64,000 bases of DNA from Dromiciops gliroides (GCF_019393635.1 NC_057862.1:410916169-410980168), one strand, 5' to 3'; positions 9,481 through 20,075 are shown, counted from the first letter of the stretch. Notes: generated by a model not told the origin, from the letters alone. Numbers and translations: made by a program.

Positions 9481-10046
9481 ATAAAAAATGGAATAATGAA
9501 ACTTCTTCTTCTTCCCTATCTATCTCATAGGGGTTACTGTGAGAATCAAATGAAATCTTAGTTATAAGCACTTAGTCAAATTTAAAAAGCTATCCAGATG
9601 TAATGGATGTGAATTACACTGATCTAATTGACCAGATAATGGGTCAATTACCCTCCTTGCTTGGTTATAAAGATACAACCTGTTTCCCCAAATTTCATTG
9701 ATTTGGACATTTAAATCTGCCTGTGTTAACAGTATAAAAAAAATGAACACATTTTCTGTTCTCTAGCTTTGGTTTTATTCCATAGCTTAGATCTTCCCTC
9801 AGAAATCTCCCTTCTTAGCTACTGAGGGGAAGAAAATGAAATATAATTAACTTTTTAATTGAAGCACTAAAAGGGAAGAGGTGCTCTAATTATTCATTAT
9901 TACTGTATGCAATGTTCCCGAAAGCTATCAACTTATTTAGTTTGGGGAACAAGAGATTTCAAATGAGTGCTTTGGGCATATTGTAATTAAAATATTTATT
10001 TAGAAATAGCACCAAAGCTGTATAAGTTCTGATCACAGGATGCATC
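9481..10046. other. AT-rich unassigned interval
   Basis: No gene, SINE or LINE recognised. It has several short A/T runs. Confidence 0.4.
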
Positions 10047-10425
10047 TGTCAGATTCAACCTGTGGTCATATTTCCACCTCCAGGCAGAATCCAAGGTAAA
10101 AAAAAAAGCAGGAACCTGGGGCAGGGGGAGGTGTCTTAACACAGACTTAGGAAGGTTCAGATTGTGACCAATCTAGTACAAGAAAACATGGAGTTCACAA
10201 GATCACAGTAATTTAAGCCAGTTTTATTGAGAGGAGAAACTTTACAAAGTCAAGCAGCCAGTCAGAATGATGCAAAAGATCCTCTGGGACTCCACGTGGA
10301 TTTGGGAACCTTGTTGAGACTCTCATGGAAGTAAGACCCTTTGGGGGGCCCCAGAGGGAAGTGAGCACCTTTTCTCCAGCTAAGAAAGTCTGATAGGTTT
10401 TTATAGTATTCTTATCTCTACAACA
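10047..10425 (-). mobile_element. Possible solo LTR, uncertain
   Basis: Read on the minus strand, the segment starts TGTTGTAGAG and has a TATA-like CTATAAAAACC at about 10399-10409. About 190 bases later it has a poly(A) signal CAATAAAACTGG near 10218-10230, and it ends CTGACA. That layout (TG...CA ends, TATA, then AATAAA) is LTR-like. No internal retroviral region adjoins it, no clean 4-6 bp duplication is visible, and I cannot assign a family. Confidence 0.35.
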
Positions 10426-10985
10426 ATCTTTTGGTTCTGCTCAGCTCACTTTGTATCAGTTCATATATCTTCCCAGGTTTTTCTGAAACCATCTCTGTTG
10501 TCATTTCACAATAGTAGTGACCAAATGACCAAAACTTGTTCAGCTATGCCCAGATGATGGACATCCACTTGGTTTCTAATTCTTTGCCAACAGAAAAAGA
10601 GCTGCTATCAATGTTTTTGTGCATATTTGTTCTTTTCCTTTTTCTTTGATGTCTTTGGGGGTATAGACTTAGTAGTGGTATTGCTGCATCAATTTTATAG
10701 CCCTTTAGGTCTAGGTACAAATTATTCTCCAGAATAGTTGGACCAATTCACAACTCTAATAGTCCACCAATGTACCCATTTTTACACATCCCCTCCAGCA
10801 TTTGTCATTTTTCTTTTCTGTCTTGTTAGTCAATTTAATAGGTATTAGGTGGTAGCTCAGAGTTATTTTAATTTGTATTTCTCTAATCAATAGTGATTTA
10901 TAGCATTTTATATGACTATAGATAATGTTGATTTATTTTTTGACCATTTATCAAATGGGGAATAGCTTAATAAGAACTCTTAAGC
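10426..10985 (-). mobile_element. L1 3' UTR/ORF2-tail fragment
   Basis: Plus-strand TCTTTTGGTTCTGCTCAGCT, GTAGTGGTATTGCTGCATCA, CCCCTCCAGCATTTGTCATT and TAGGTGGTAGCTCAGAGTTA are the antisense of the L1 3' region. Truncated at both sides. Confidence 0.88.
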
Positions 10986-11625
10986 AAAAAAAAAAATGGA
11001 AAGAGAATAAGTAATTTTAAGACAGAGAATGGTAAACCTACCTAAGAAATAGAATTTCTAAAAACCATAATAGGCTCAATAAAAATCAGTGACTACATGA
11101 AATGACAAAAAAATGCTAGGGCTATGACAAAAAGATACCTGAAATAAATTTTAAAAACTTAATTGGAAAACTGCTTAAGAAGATATAATTTAAGACTCAC
11201 GGGGGCAGCTAGGTGGTGCAGTGGATAAAGCACCAGCCCTAGAGTCAGTAGTACCTGAGTTCAAATCTGGCCTCAGACACTTAACACTTACTAGCTGTGT
11301 GACCCTGGGCAAGTCACTTAACCCCAATTGCCTCACTAAAATAAATAAATAAATAATAAATAAATAAATAGATAGATAGATAGATAGACAAGTAAATAGA
11401 TAATAAATAAATAGATAGATAGATAGATAAATAAATAAATAAACAAACAAACAAACAAACAAACAAATAAATAAATAAATAAATAAAAAGACTCACTGGA
11501 CCTCCTGAAAACCATGATTTGAAAAAAAAAAAGCCTGGACATTATATTTCAAGCAATCATAAATACAAATTCCCCAGATCTATTAGAACCAGTAAACAAA
11601 GTAAAAAGAGAATCACCTGTGTGTA
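10986..11625 (+). mobile_element. L1 ORF1-region remnant split by a SINE
   Basis: After the SINE, the stretch from GACCTCCTGAAAACCATGAT to ATATTTCAAGCAATCATAAA resembles the marsupial L1 ORF1 RNA-binding region (in-frame sense roughly 'GLPESHD..KSLDIIF'). The upstream AT-rich part is harder to place. It is incomplete, and internal stops prevent any product. Confidence 0.5.
11201..11487 (+). mobile_element. WSINE1-type SINE with 150-bp expanded tail
   Basis: The SINE body (11201-11337, type B end) is followed by 150 bases of AAAT, GATA and AAAC repeats derived from its A tail. AAGACTCAC flanks it at 11192-11200 and 11488-11496, so the whole repeat tract is part of, or grew from, the insertion. 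Confidence 0.95.
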
Positions 11626-11633
11626 TTACTTTT

Positions 11634-11772
11634 TTTTGCAGGACAATGAGGGTTAAGTGACTTGCCCAAGTCACACAGCTAGTAAGTGTCAAGTGTCTAA
11701 GGTCAAATTTGAACTCAGGTCTTCCTGAATCCAGGGCTGGTGCTTTATCCACTGTGCCACCTAGCTGCCCCC
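11634..11772 (-). mobile_element. WSINE1-type SINE, 9-bp TSD
   Basis: Minus copy, type A end (GGACAATGAGGGTTAAGTG). ATTACTTTT occurs at 11625-11633 and 11773-11781. A small deletion removed GGG from the conserved CCCAGGGTCA block. Confidence 0.93.
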
Positions 11773-11781
11773 ATTACTTTT

Positions 11782-11977
11782 AATCCTTTATCCATTAACA
11801 TTTCTTCTGGTTCTTCTTTAGAGTTCCTCATTGGTTAGGTGTTGCAGCCTGCTCACATCTACCATTTACCTCTTATTTGCCTACTGTGTGATACTCCTCT
11901 TTAGTTTTTCAGAGTTAATGGTGTTCCATGGCTAACTGGCATAGCAACACTATAAAATGTTAGCTTTGGAAACAGGT
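11782..11977. other. Unassigned interval before the RP9 pseudogene
   Basis: No repeat or gene recognised. Confidence 0.4.
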
Positions 11978-11987
11978 CTTTACTTTC

Positions 11988-13034
11988 TTTTCTTTAAAGT
12001 CTTAGATAACTGAGTTTTATTATTCAACGCACGATAGCACTCACTTGCAACTGCTGAAGAGCTAGACTTTTCAATAAAGTTAAGTCGGTCCACAGCCCCA
12101 TCAACTCTCTGCTTCCATGGGGGAATCTCTTTTGGAAATGCCTAGAATGTCTTTCCTATCTCATGGTTGATTTTCTTCAAAACATTTATCACAAACTATG
12201 GTCATCAGGGAAGACGACAATGAGAATTCCACAGGACGGCATATAAACAGCTCAACATCATGTTGGATTCATCACTGTTGGCCACAAGAGCAGAATGCCA
12301 CAGAAATGATGCCAACTATACCCATTTCTTGGTTCCTTTTTCTCTGCCAACTGGGGCCCTTTGGTGGCTACTTCTTCAGTACCTCTGACATTCAGCCATG
12401 ACTCTAGAGCAATGAGGTGGATTAAAAGAAAACTACTTCTTAGTCAGAGTCTGAGCTCTCATTAGACTTAGATTTGTGCTTCTTCTTCTTTTCTTCTTCT
12501 TCGTGCTGCTGTCTTCATCTGAGGTAGAATCCTCTAGTAGCTTCTTTAACTGTTGTATCCTCACATCTTTTTCATGACGCTTATTCTCCCTTATGATATC
12601 GTACATAGGGTCTTCATGTGCTACTCTGAGCTGTTCCAATTTCTGATTGCCTTTGATAAAGAATGGGTATTCTTTGTCACCTGTTCTGTGTCCATACCGC
12701 TTACAGTGCCAGCATTGCATAACCTTGACTTCTTTTCCCAGGGGCATCCAGAGTCCTTTAGTTGGAGCATGAGCCAGAAATTCTCTGGCATGTTCATTGC
12801 CCGGTACATCTGGTATACAGTCTTCTGGCTTGGTTTCATTTTCCTTGATAAGTCCAGGAGGAGGCTTTTCATAAAAGGACTCAAGGTGCTGCAGCTGCTA
12901 CCGCTGCTTCGCATCCCGCCGGTACCACTTCTGCTCCTGGTGCCTCTGCTGCTCCAGCTTGGCCGGCTCCCAGGCCCTCTAGTGGGGCAGAGGCATGGCT
13001 GGAGCTCGCACTGCCGGGGAGGGCGAGGGCTGGC
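11988..13034 (-). pseudogene. RP9: Processed pseudogene of RP9 (PAP-1)
   Basis: Intronless minus-strand copy of RP9, a nuclear splicing-associated protein with a CCHC zinc knuckle and a basic Lys/Ser tail, mutated in retinitis pigmentosa 9 in humans. Recognisable blocks in order: LESFYEKPPPGLIK, PEDCIPDVPGNEHAREFL, MPLGKEVKVMQCWHCKRYGH, RVAHEDPMYDII, KRHEKDVRIQQLKKLLEDST. Defects: TAG codons at 12979-12981 and 12898-12900, and the last knuckle cysteine replaced by tyrosine (GDKEYPFF for GDKECPFF). The lysine-rich tail is shortened and frameshifted, while the ancestral end (KSNESSDSD-like, TAA at 12440-12442) is still readable in the next frame. A 3' UTR of about 420 bases follows, with AATAAA at 12016-12021 and an A-rich stub. 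CTTTACTTTC at 11978-11987 and 13035-13044 is the target duplication. The extreme N terminus is not identifiable. This is a classic L1-mediated retrocopy. Confidence 0.95.
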
Positions 13035-13044
13035 CTTTACTTTC

Positions 13045-13469
13045 ATAGGAATTTTGGAGTCAGTAAGAATTCTTTGTAATTTCCCTAAAGTATGGGAATA
13101 CAAAGACAACAGTTGAAACAATTCCAGATCTCAAAAAGAACTTACATTCAACAAATGAATGAATAAACATTTACTGTGTGCAAAGCTTGGTTGTAAGACA
13201 GTCCCTGCCTTCAACAAGCTCATATTCTAATGGAGGAGATAACACATAAGAAAGGTTTCAGTTGCAAGTCAAATGGAAAGGTCCCATTTGTCCTTTTCTT
13301 TAATGTCATTTCCACTGATAAAATTATGCCAATTTCTGATTTGAATGATTTGATAATGCCAAGGACATTGGTGGCAAAAACGGTGTTTCTGGGGTTTTTC
13401 AGGAAACCACAGGAACAATTGCCAGGCTGCATCTCTACATACATATTCAAGTATACATGTAATATATTC
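13045..13469. other. Unassigned interval
   Basis: Includes AAACATTTACTGTGTGCAAAG and CAAGCTCATATTCTAATGGAG (13168-13234), reminiscent of an old L2 3' end in antisense. The rest is unassigned, with overlapping chance frames. Confidence 0.4.
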
Positions 13470-13635
13470 CAAAAAATAAACAAACAAATGAATGAATAGA
13501 GATGAACAAATAAGCAAATAAATAAACAAGCAAGTAAATAAATTAATAAAAATTTAGACAAACAAATAAATGAACACATGAATAGATGAATGAATAAACA
13601 AACAAATAAATAGATGAATGAATGAATGAATGAGA
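13470..13635. repeat. (AAAT)n/(GAAT)n degenerate tetranucleotide tract
   Basis: About 165 bases of mixed AAAT, AAAC and GAAT units on the plus strand. The YLFVCLFI-type frame on the minus strand is a translation of this tract. Confidence 0.93.
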
Positions 13636-13649
13636 TAATAAAGGAGGGA

Positions 13650-13907
13650 GGGGACATCTAGGTAACACAGTGAATAGAGAGGCAGGCCTGGAGTCTGAAA
13701 GACATTTTCCTAAGTTCAAATGTGGCCTTAGACACTTACCAGCTGTGTGACCCTGGGCAAGTCACTTAATCCTGTTTGACTCAGTTTCCTCAACTATAAA
13801 ATGAGCTAGACAAGGAAATGGCAAAACCACTCCAGGATCTTTGCCAAGAAAACCCCAAATGGAGTTATGAAGAGTCAGACACAACTGAAATGACCAAACA
13901 ACAATAA
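13650..13907 (+). mobile_element. Mar1/MON1-type CORE-SINE
   Basis: Full sense order: GCTGTGTGACCCTGGGCAAG, CTCAGTTTCCTCAACTATAA, ATGGCAAAACCACTCCAGGA, GAAAACCCCAAATGGAGTTA, CAGACACAACTGAAATGACC. Confidence 0.94.
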
Positions 13908-13919
13908 AGTTAAGGAGGG

Positions 13920-14265
13920 AAGGTACTACCAGTATGGGGTGGAGGAGGTCAGAAAATACTTTGTGCAGAAGGTGCTAGTAGAAGGAATTGAGCTCATCTA
14001 GAATCTGGAAGTGAGGAAATTCATTACCCATATGGGGAGGCCACTGAAAAGGCAGAGACAAGGAATGGAGTGCAATGTGAGAAACAAAAGCCCTTTGTGG
14101 TTGGACTGTAGAGTGCAGTAAGTATAATAATGTTGGCTGAAAAATAAAAGCAAATTGGGACAAAGTTGTAAAAGGCTTTAAAAGAAAAAGAGAAGAGTTT
14201 ATATTTTATCCTAGAGGCAATTAGAATTTTTTGAGTAGGAAAGTGACATCAACTGTTAAGGAAAA
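13920..14265 (-). mobile_element. L2 LINE fragment
   Basis: GTAAAAGGCTTTAAAAGAAA, TTTATCCTAGAGGCAATTAG and TTTTTGAGTAGGAAAGTGAC are the antisense of the L2 ORF 3' part, the same order seen in the longer copy at 24165-27425. Confidence 0.75.
14078..14138. repeat. Short direct duplication, copy 1
   Basis: The 40-odd bases from TTGGACTGTAGAGTGCAG to AATGTTGGCTGAAAA recur at 14683-14743 with a single substitution in the core. Copy 1 lies inside the L2 fragment. Confidence 0.85.
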
Positions 14266-14607
14266 TATTTTTTAAAATAAGTCCAATTTACAGTTTTATT
14301 CAAGAGTACAGCAAATTTTTTATATCTATTAGTGGTTTTAACAATACTGCTTTTGAACAACAGGATAAAGGAAATCCACCAAAAATCAATATATTAAAAC
14401 AATGTAAAATAGGAAAATAAGAGGCCTCCAGATGTTTGAGACTCATGCATACAAAGATTGGCTTGTGGTTGCTATAATTGGTACTTATTAGCTAATTTTA
14501 TAAAATCCTCCTGATCATTGACTCACATATAATTCACATAGATGTACAGAGTTCTTTACATATTATTTCCTTTTCCCTGCCCCAGAGATGGCTATCATTA
14601 GACACAA
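14266..14607. other. AT-rich unassigned interval
   Basis: No gene or repeat recognised. Confidence 0.4.
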
Positions 14608-14613
14608 ATAGGT

Positions 14614-14673
<60 letters not shown>
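14608..14673. repeat. (GATA)n microsatellite
   Basis: About 16 TAGA/GATA units, nearly uninterrupted. Confidence 0.96.
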
Positions 14674-14676
<3 letters not shown>

Positions 14677-14682
14677 TACATA

Positions 14683-14743
14683 CAGAGAGAAGCCTATTGT
14701 ATTTGGACTATAGAGTGCAGTAAGTATAATAATGTTGGCTGAA
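14683..14743. repeat. Short direct duplication, copy 2
   Basis: Copy of 14078-14138, lying exactly between a (GATA)n and an (AT)n tract. The surrounding L2 sequence is not copied. Confidence 0.85.
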
Positions 14744-14744
14744 A

Positions 14745-14746
<2 letters not shown>

Positions 14747-14790
<44 letters not shown>
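14747..14790. repeat. (AT)n microsatellite
   Basis: About 44 bases of strictly alternating AT, able to extrude a cruciform. Confidence 0.95.
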
Positions 14791-14794
<4 letters not shown>

Positions 14795-15841
14795 ATACAT
14801 ACTTCTACTTATCAGTTCTTTCCCTGGATATTAGTATATTAAAGAAAGAAAATTTATCGCCCTTGAGAGCCACACCAAGACAAAAGTTCAACACCAGATA
14901 GAGTGAGCCCAGTTGTAACACAACTTTTGTAATCAAGAAAGAAGTCTGGGAACAAGGAATAGGCTTGCCTACCAGAATTCCTACAGAAAAGGGCTCAACA
15001 GCAAGCAGAGACTAACACAATATTTGAAGACCCCCAAGACAGGACTCCTGGAGTGTCCACCATGTTCCATGGACTCCCTCACTCCCTCACATTTATCTGC
15101 TCAGTGGGAGGGAGCCAGCTTAGGTTTCCTTGCACAATGGGAAGCTCCTGCTATTACCAGAGGCAGCTGAAAAGTGAGAACTCTGCATTGGTGGAAAGGG
15201 GTGGGTGGGATGTAGCTACTAGGAAGGGGGTCTCTTTAGAGTCTATCAAGTCATCATCATCGCAACTCATAATTCTACAGAGCTTTTAGGTTCACTGAAT
15301 ACTTGCCCTGCAACTACTCTGTGAATAAAGCAGCAAGAGTATTGCAGAATCCCAGTATCTCTGAGATACTGAGGTAATTTTTCTCAATGCCACATATTCC
15401 TTTACAGTAAATTCTTCTTGCAGATAATCAGTGGAACCTCCAACTTCCTAAAACTACCTAGTTATTGTACTTTTAAATTGTTCTGATGAAAATAAGATGT
15501 TTCATCCTAAGGAATGAAATTTTCCTCTTTGAAACTTCAAACCATTGCTTTAGTCCTGCCCAGGAGAGGTAAGCAATGGCAACTCCTCCCTCCCAGCGGG
15601 GTTACCTTCCTTCAAATACTCCAGGTCATCAATGTTATCTCTGCACCTCTCTCCCCTGACCCCTTCCCCAGCACAAGAATACTAGAGCAACACATCAATA
15701 AATCAATAAATATAGCAGGTTCTCTCTTGGCATTTTATGATCTATTTGTTATTAGATAAAAAGGCATAATGCTGGGGGAAGTATCAAGCCCCTCACCCAA
15801 TTAAGGCTCATGTCTCGCTCCTCATTTTGGCCCTTTTAGAA
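14791..15841. other. Repeat-poor interval
   Basis: About 1 kb without a recognised element. Frames of 78 and 81 codons (plus strand, 15053 and 15514) have no motif. Confidence 0.4.
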
Positions 15842-16066
15842 ATTCTTTGTTGTTGTTTAGTCTTGTCTGACTCTTTCTAACCTGATTTGGTGTTTTCTTG
15901 GCAAAGATATTTGCCATGTTTTACAGGTGAGGAAACTGAGGCAAACTGAGTTAAGTGACTTGTCCAGAGTCACACAGTTGGTAAAAACCTGAGGCCTGAT
16001 TTGAACTCAGGTCCTCCTGACTCTAGGATAGACATTCAATGTGCTGCGCCACCTACCTGCCCTCCT
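15842..16066 (-). mobile_element. Mar1/MON1-type CORE-SINE
   Basis: Antisense order: TTGTTGTTTAGTCTTGTCTG, TTTTCTTGGCAAAGATATTT, CAGGTGAGGAAACTGAGGCA, TGATTTGAACTCAGGTCCTC. The CTGGAGTGG block of the 3' half is deleted. Confidence 0.9.
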
Positions 16067-16144
16067 TAGAGATCCTGCTTTTTTTCAAACCTCAGCTCAT
16101 TCAATGCTGTCTGTATGAAACTGCTCCTGATATCCCTAGCTATT

Positions 16145-16255
16145 AGGCAGCTGGGTACTAGAGTGAATAGACAGTTTGACTTCAAGTAAAGCAGACCTGG
16201 GTTTGAATCTCTTTGCTGTTCAGAGGCACAGTACATCCTAGGGAAATTGTTATAT
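16145..16255 (+). mobile_element. MIR-like SINE fragment
   Basis: GGCAGCTGGGTACTAGAGTG and ACCTGGGTTTGAATCTCTTT preserve a tRNA-like head and B box. The 3' half is missing. Confidence 0.55.
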
Positions 16256-16724
16256 TTAAATCAGAAGAAAAAGAATCTGTCGTTATCCTTTGACAAAGAA
16301 CTCCTCAGGGGCAGGAAATTCAGTAGAAAAGCCTTGTGATGTTGAAGAAAGATCCTAGAATCTAGAGTAAATTCAATTCAATTTAATTCAATTCAACCAA
16401 CATTTACTCCACATCTCCTTAGGCTAAGACACTGTACGAAATGGTGGACCTCAGTTTGATGTCTTCTTGATTCTCCACTGACCAGCTTTATCACCTAGGG
16501 CATGGGGTGGTAGATCTGGAGTCCTGGGGACTTATTGCATTTGATTTCTGGCTCTGCCACTTAGTATTAGACATATCTTGGACATGATAGTTTTCTGAAC
16601 CAAGATTTCTGGACCTTAAAGATCAATGATAAAATTCTTCTTTTACTTCCCACATAGAGCCATTTTACTTTGTTACTCTGATATATCCACAATTTAATTG
16701 TCCACTCCATTGATACACCTCCCA
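16256..16724. other. Unassigned interval
   Basis: Contains a short AATTCAATTCAATT repeat (about 16373-16396). Nothing else is seen. Confidence 0.4.
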
Positions 16725-16965
16725 AGTCTGGGGGAGGCATATTGGCTATAACTCTTGATCTGAAATTAAGAAGACCTGAGTTCAAATCTGTCCTTAGATT
16801 CATAATAGCTTTGTGACCCTAAGCAAGTCATTTAACCTCTTTCTGCCCCAGTTTCTTCAACTGTGAAATGGGAATAGTAAGAGCACATTCCTGTTATGAG
16901 GATCAAGTGAGATAGCATTTGTAAATAATTTTGCAAATCTCAAAGTGCTATATAAATTATAGTTA
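16725..16965 (+). mobile_element. MIR-family CORE-SINE
   Basis: CTGAGTTCAAATCTGTCCTT, TTGTGACCCTAAGCAAGTCA, CCCCAGTTTCTTCAACTGTG, AAATGGGAATAGTAAGAGCA and AAATCTCAAAGTGCTATATA in sense order. Confidence 0.88.
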
Positions 16966-17584
16966 TTATTATTTATTGTTGTTGTTATTTTTATGTCATC
17001 CACACAATAAAGTCCTAGAGGTAAAGTTTTCCCATGGCAAAGCTGAAGACACTTCAACCTCTACTATTTGGAATTCAGTCTGCAGCTTTTGTTCTTTGCA
17101 AGAATCTATGGATAGGGAGCATAATTTATGCTCTAACTAGACTTGAACAGAAGAAGGAAACCTTCTATTTCTATGTGATTGCATCCATGTCTTTCTACAA
17201 ATTCAATATATAGGAACAACTCACTGTATTGGAGGTTTTCCTCTGGTTCTTTGAATATTTTTCACTCAGCAGTGAAATACTGAGGCTGCTGGCCTATTAC
17301 CCTTTATTCTCAGTGTATGATCAGCACATCTGCTTTTCTGATCATATGTATCTTTAATGATATCTTTTATGTCACTTCATCACTCATCTTGTGCCCTTCT
17401 AACACTCACTAGCATTCATCTTTCCATTGACCTTTGTGTTACTTGTAGTTTAGATTCTTCTGAGCTTCCAGTGTTCCATGATTTACACTCCTGTAACATC
17501 ACAAAATCATCAGGAGAATTGAGAGAAAATATATGAAAGGGTTATAACAATTATCCAAATATAAGGGATTATTATTATTATCAA
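16966..17584. other. Unassigned interval
   Basis: No recognised repeat or gene. Confidence 0.4.
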
Positions 17585-18400
17585 TCATTATGTATTATTA
17601 ATTTCTTAGAAGCTTTGGATATAGGACCTTTGACTTTATCTTCTGAGTATGTGTTTCGATCTTCCTTGTTGCCATAGTAACTTTCTATGGTCAGAATTTT
17701 TTGTTTGTCCATTTTCTCAACCTATTTCTTGACTTTTAACTCTTTGTTAAAGTATAGTTCTGCTTCCAGGGTGGAGAGCACACTGTTCCAATCAGGGGAT
17801 TTGTGCAGCTATTTTCAGAGAAAATTCTAGGGACCTGTAAGTTTTCAGTTCTTCCAAGGTGGTGTGATCTAAGGAGAGGTGTGTTTACTACTTACTCTCC
17901 TGTGTTCTGGTCTGCAAGCAACCACAAGCCCTCTTTTCTAATGAATAACTGTGAGGAAGATCCCTGCTCCACTTCAGCTGCAAGCTCTAGTGTGTTAGTG
18001 CTCTTTCCAGCCCTGGGATTGCCACTGAGGACTGCAATCTCAATGCTAGCAAAGATACCCTCTGTAATTTCCTTCTGTCCAGTTGTTTGCCCCTTTTGCC
18101 ATCTGTGAGCTGGGAATTCCAGAAGCTGTCACTGCCATTGTTGATTCAGTAGCTCCCAAGGCTTGGTCATGGTTTGCCAGGGCTTGTCTGCAACTGGTGC
18201 AGCCTGCACTGGACTGTGCTCCATTCTTACCCTGGCACAAAAGACCTTTCCTGCTAACCTTTGCCTGGGAAAATTATTTCACCCTGTCCTTTTGTGAGTT
18301 CTGCTGTTCTAGGAATTATGGCATTATTTTAAGGTATTTGGAGGGGTCTTGGGGAGAGCTCAGACAAATCACTGCCTTTCCTCTACCATGTTGGCTCTGC
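17585..18400 (-). mobile_element. HAL1/L1 5' UTR and ORF1-start fragment
   Basis: On the minus strand the segment begins GCAGAGCCAACATGGTAGAG, like the L1 5' end GGAGCCAAGATGGC. It continues CAAGACCCCTCCAAATACCT, the same order as the HAL1 5' end at 50500-51053. It stops at about 17585 before the 3' UTR. A 5' end without a 3' end is unusual for L1-type insertion and implies later loss of the 3' part. Confidence 0.75.
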
Positions 18401-18457
18401 TTTATTATTACTATTACAAGCACTTTGACCCTAAATCCTTCCTAATGCACTTTAATC

Positions 18458-18482
18458 TGTGTGTGTGTGTGTGTGTGTGTGT
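18458..18482. repeat. (GT)n microsatellite
   Basis: Twelve GT units. Confidence 0.95.
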
Positions 18483-19029
18483 CCTATAGCAGAACTGGAC
18501 ATTATCAGGGATTTAAAGATGTCCCTTGGGGTCCCCTGCCTGGTGACCTTCACCAGTGACCTGGTAGGGCACGGAAGTTCAGTAAGATATCAGTAATTAG
18601 CCATTACAATATTCATAGGATCAGAGGGCTAAAAGAAACCTTGGATACCATCTAGCCCAACTCCTTTATTTCACCGGTGAAGAAAATGAGAACCAGACTG
18701 TGGAAATGAATTGTCTTTAGAAGGGAATCTACCAGCACAATGTCTACTTAGGCCACTGTGCCCCTCTTGTCCTCACCCTCTCAAAAGAACCTTCAGTTCC
18801 ATCCTAGAACCAAGATAAATGGTTAGAATTAATTCTATTTAACCAGCCCTAGACAAACACATCATCCTCCTACAATGTCAGTGCTGCATGTTCTTTTCTC
18901 TTCTTCCTTTTCTGTTCTGGCAAGAATAATCTAGTAATTCTATTATGTTTAGACAATGCCCATTATTTGGTGTCACTATAGTTTAACTCACTATCCTTAT
19001 CCTTCCCTGTCAAACATGGCCCTAAACAT
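18483..19029. other. Mostly unassigned, with a MIR/L3-like remnant
   Basis: At 18610-18740, GGATCAGAGGGCTAAAAGAA, CCATCTAGCCCAACTCCTTT and AAGAAAATGAGAACCAGACT resemble an old minus-strand MIR or L3 remnant. The remainder shows nothing. Confidence 0.5.
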
Positions 19030-19180
19030 GTTGTTTTTTCTTAATGGAATATAAGTCCATTGAGTTCGAGAACTGCGTTGCTTTTTTTACAAAATCTGTA
19101 ACTCCAATGTTTAGTGCAGTGTCTAATAAGCAATTAATAAATTCATTTCATTTATTCATTAATAAATGTTTCTTGCTTAA
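19030..19180 (+). mobile_element. L2 3'-end fragment
   Basis: ATAAGTCCATTGAGTTCGAG, TCTGTAACTCCAATGTTTAG and TAATAAGCAATTAATAAATT follow the L2 3' end. Confidence 0.6.
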
Positions 19181-19363
19181 GCTAGACACCTTACTGTCAC
19201 ATAGATTGTAAATTGTGAAGTTGGGATCATTCTACCTGGGTTGGGCTGAGAAGGGTTCTGAACCTAGCTAAAACAATCTTTCCAACTATTAAAAATTTCA
19301 GTATGAAAATTTATACCTTGAAAATATGCAAACATCACAAATCAGGGCTGGATTTATTGTTTT

Positions 19364-19508
19364 CTTTTTGTTTTCAGGGCAATGAGGGTTAAGTGACTTG
19401 CCCAGGGTCACCCAGCTAGTAAGTGTCATGTGTCTGAGGTCAGATTTTTGAACTCAGGTCCTCCTGAATCCAGGGCTGGTTTTCTATTCACTGTACCACT
19501 TAGCTGCC
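19364..19508 (-). mobile_element. WSINE1-type SINE, perfect 16-bp TSD
   Basis: Minus copy, type A end. CTGGATTTATTGTTTT is identical at 19348-19363 and 19509-19524. A good candidate for a recent, possibly polymorphic insertion. Confidence 0.96.
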
Positions 19509-19919
19509 CTGGATTTATTGTTTTGTAGATGGTCTAGACTAAAGAAAGTGATGAGGAAAATTTTACTAAAGCAGAGTAAACTCAAAAGTGGTCTGTCTTC
19601 CATCCTTTTTTTTTTTTTAAAGAAAACTGGTTGTTAAACATTTGCCAGCACACCACTGGCTGAAAGTTATTTTCATTCTTCCTTTGAAGCTAACAGTATA
19701 AACAAGATCGTAGGAAGTATATTTAGTAAACATGCTTTTTTAAAATTATTTTTTCTAATTACATATAAAACAATTTTAACATTCATTTTTTAAAATTTTG
19801 AGTTCTAAATTCTCTTCTGGCCTTCTTTCTCTTCACCCTTCATTGAGAAGGCAAGCACTTTGATATAGGTTATACATATATAGTTATGGAAAATGTATTT
19901 CTATATTAGTCACATTGTG

Positions 19920-20075
19920 GAAGAAAGGAAAGAAGGAAGGAAGGAAGGAAGGAAGGAAGGAAGGAAGGAAGGAAGGAAGGAAGGAAGGAAGGAAGGAAGG
20001 AAGGAAGAAAAAGAAAGAAAGAAAGAGAGAAAGAGAGAAAGAAAGAGAAAGAAATAGAGAAAGAGAGAGAGAGAG

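Noticed and set aside
11190-11542. YLFIYLSIYL frames on the minus strand
   Set aside because: Translation of the expanded SINE tail.
12553-13116. 187-codon plus-strand open frame
   Set aside because: It is the antisense of the RP9 processed pseudogene. The minus strand carries the recognisable protein.
13470-13635. Regular spaced repeats considered as a CRISPR array
   Set aside because: Tetranucleotide microsatellite in mammalian DNA with no distinct repeat and spacer pattern.
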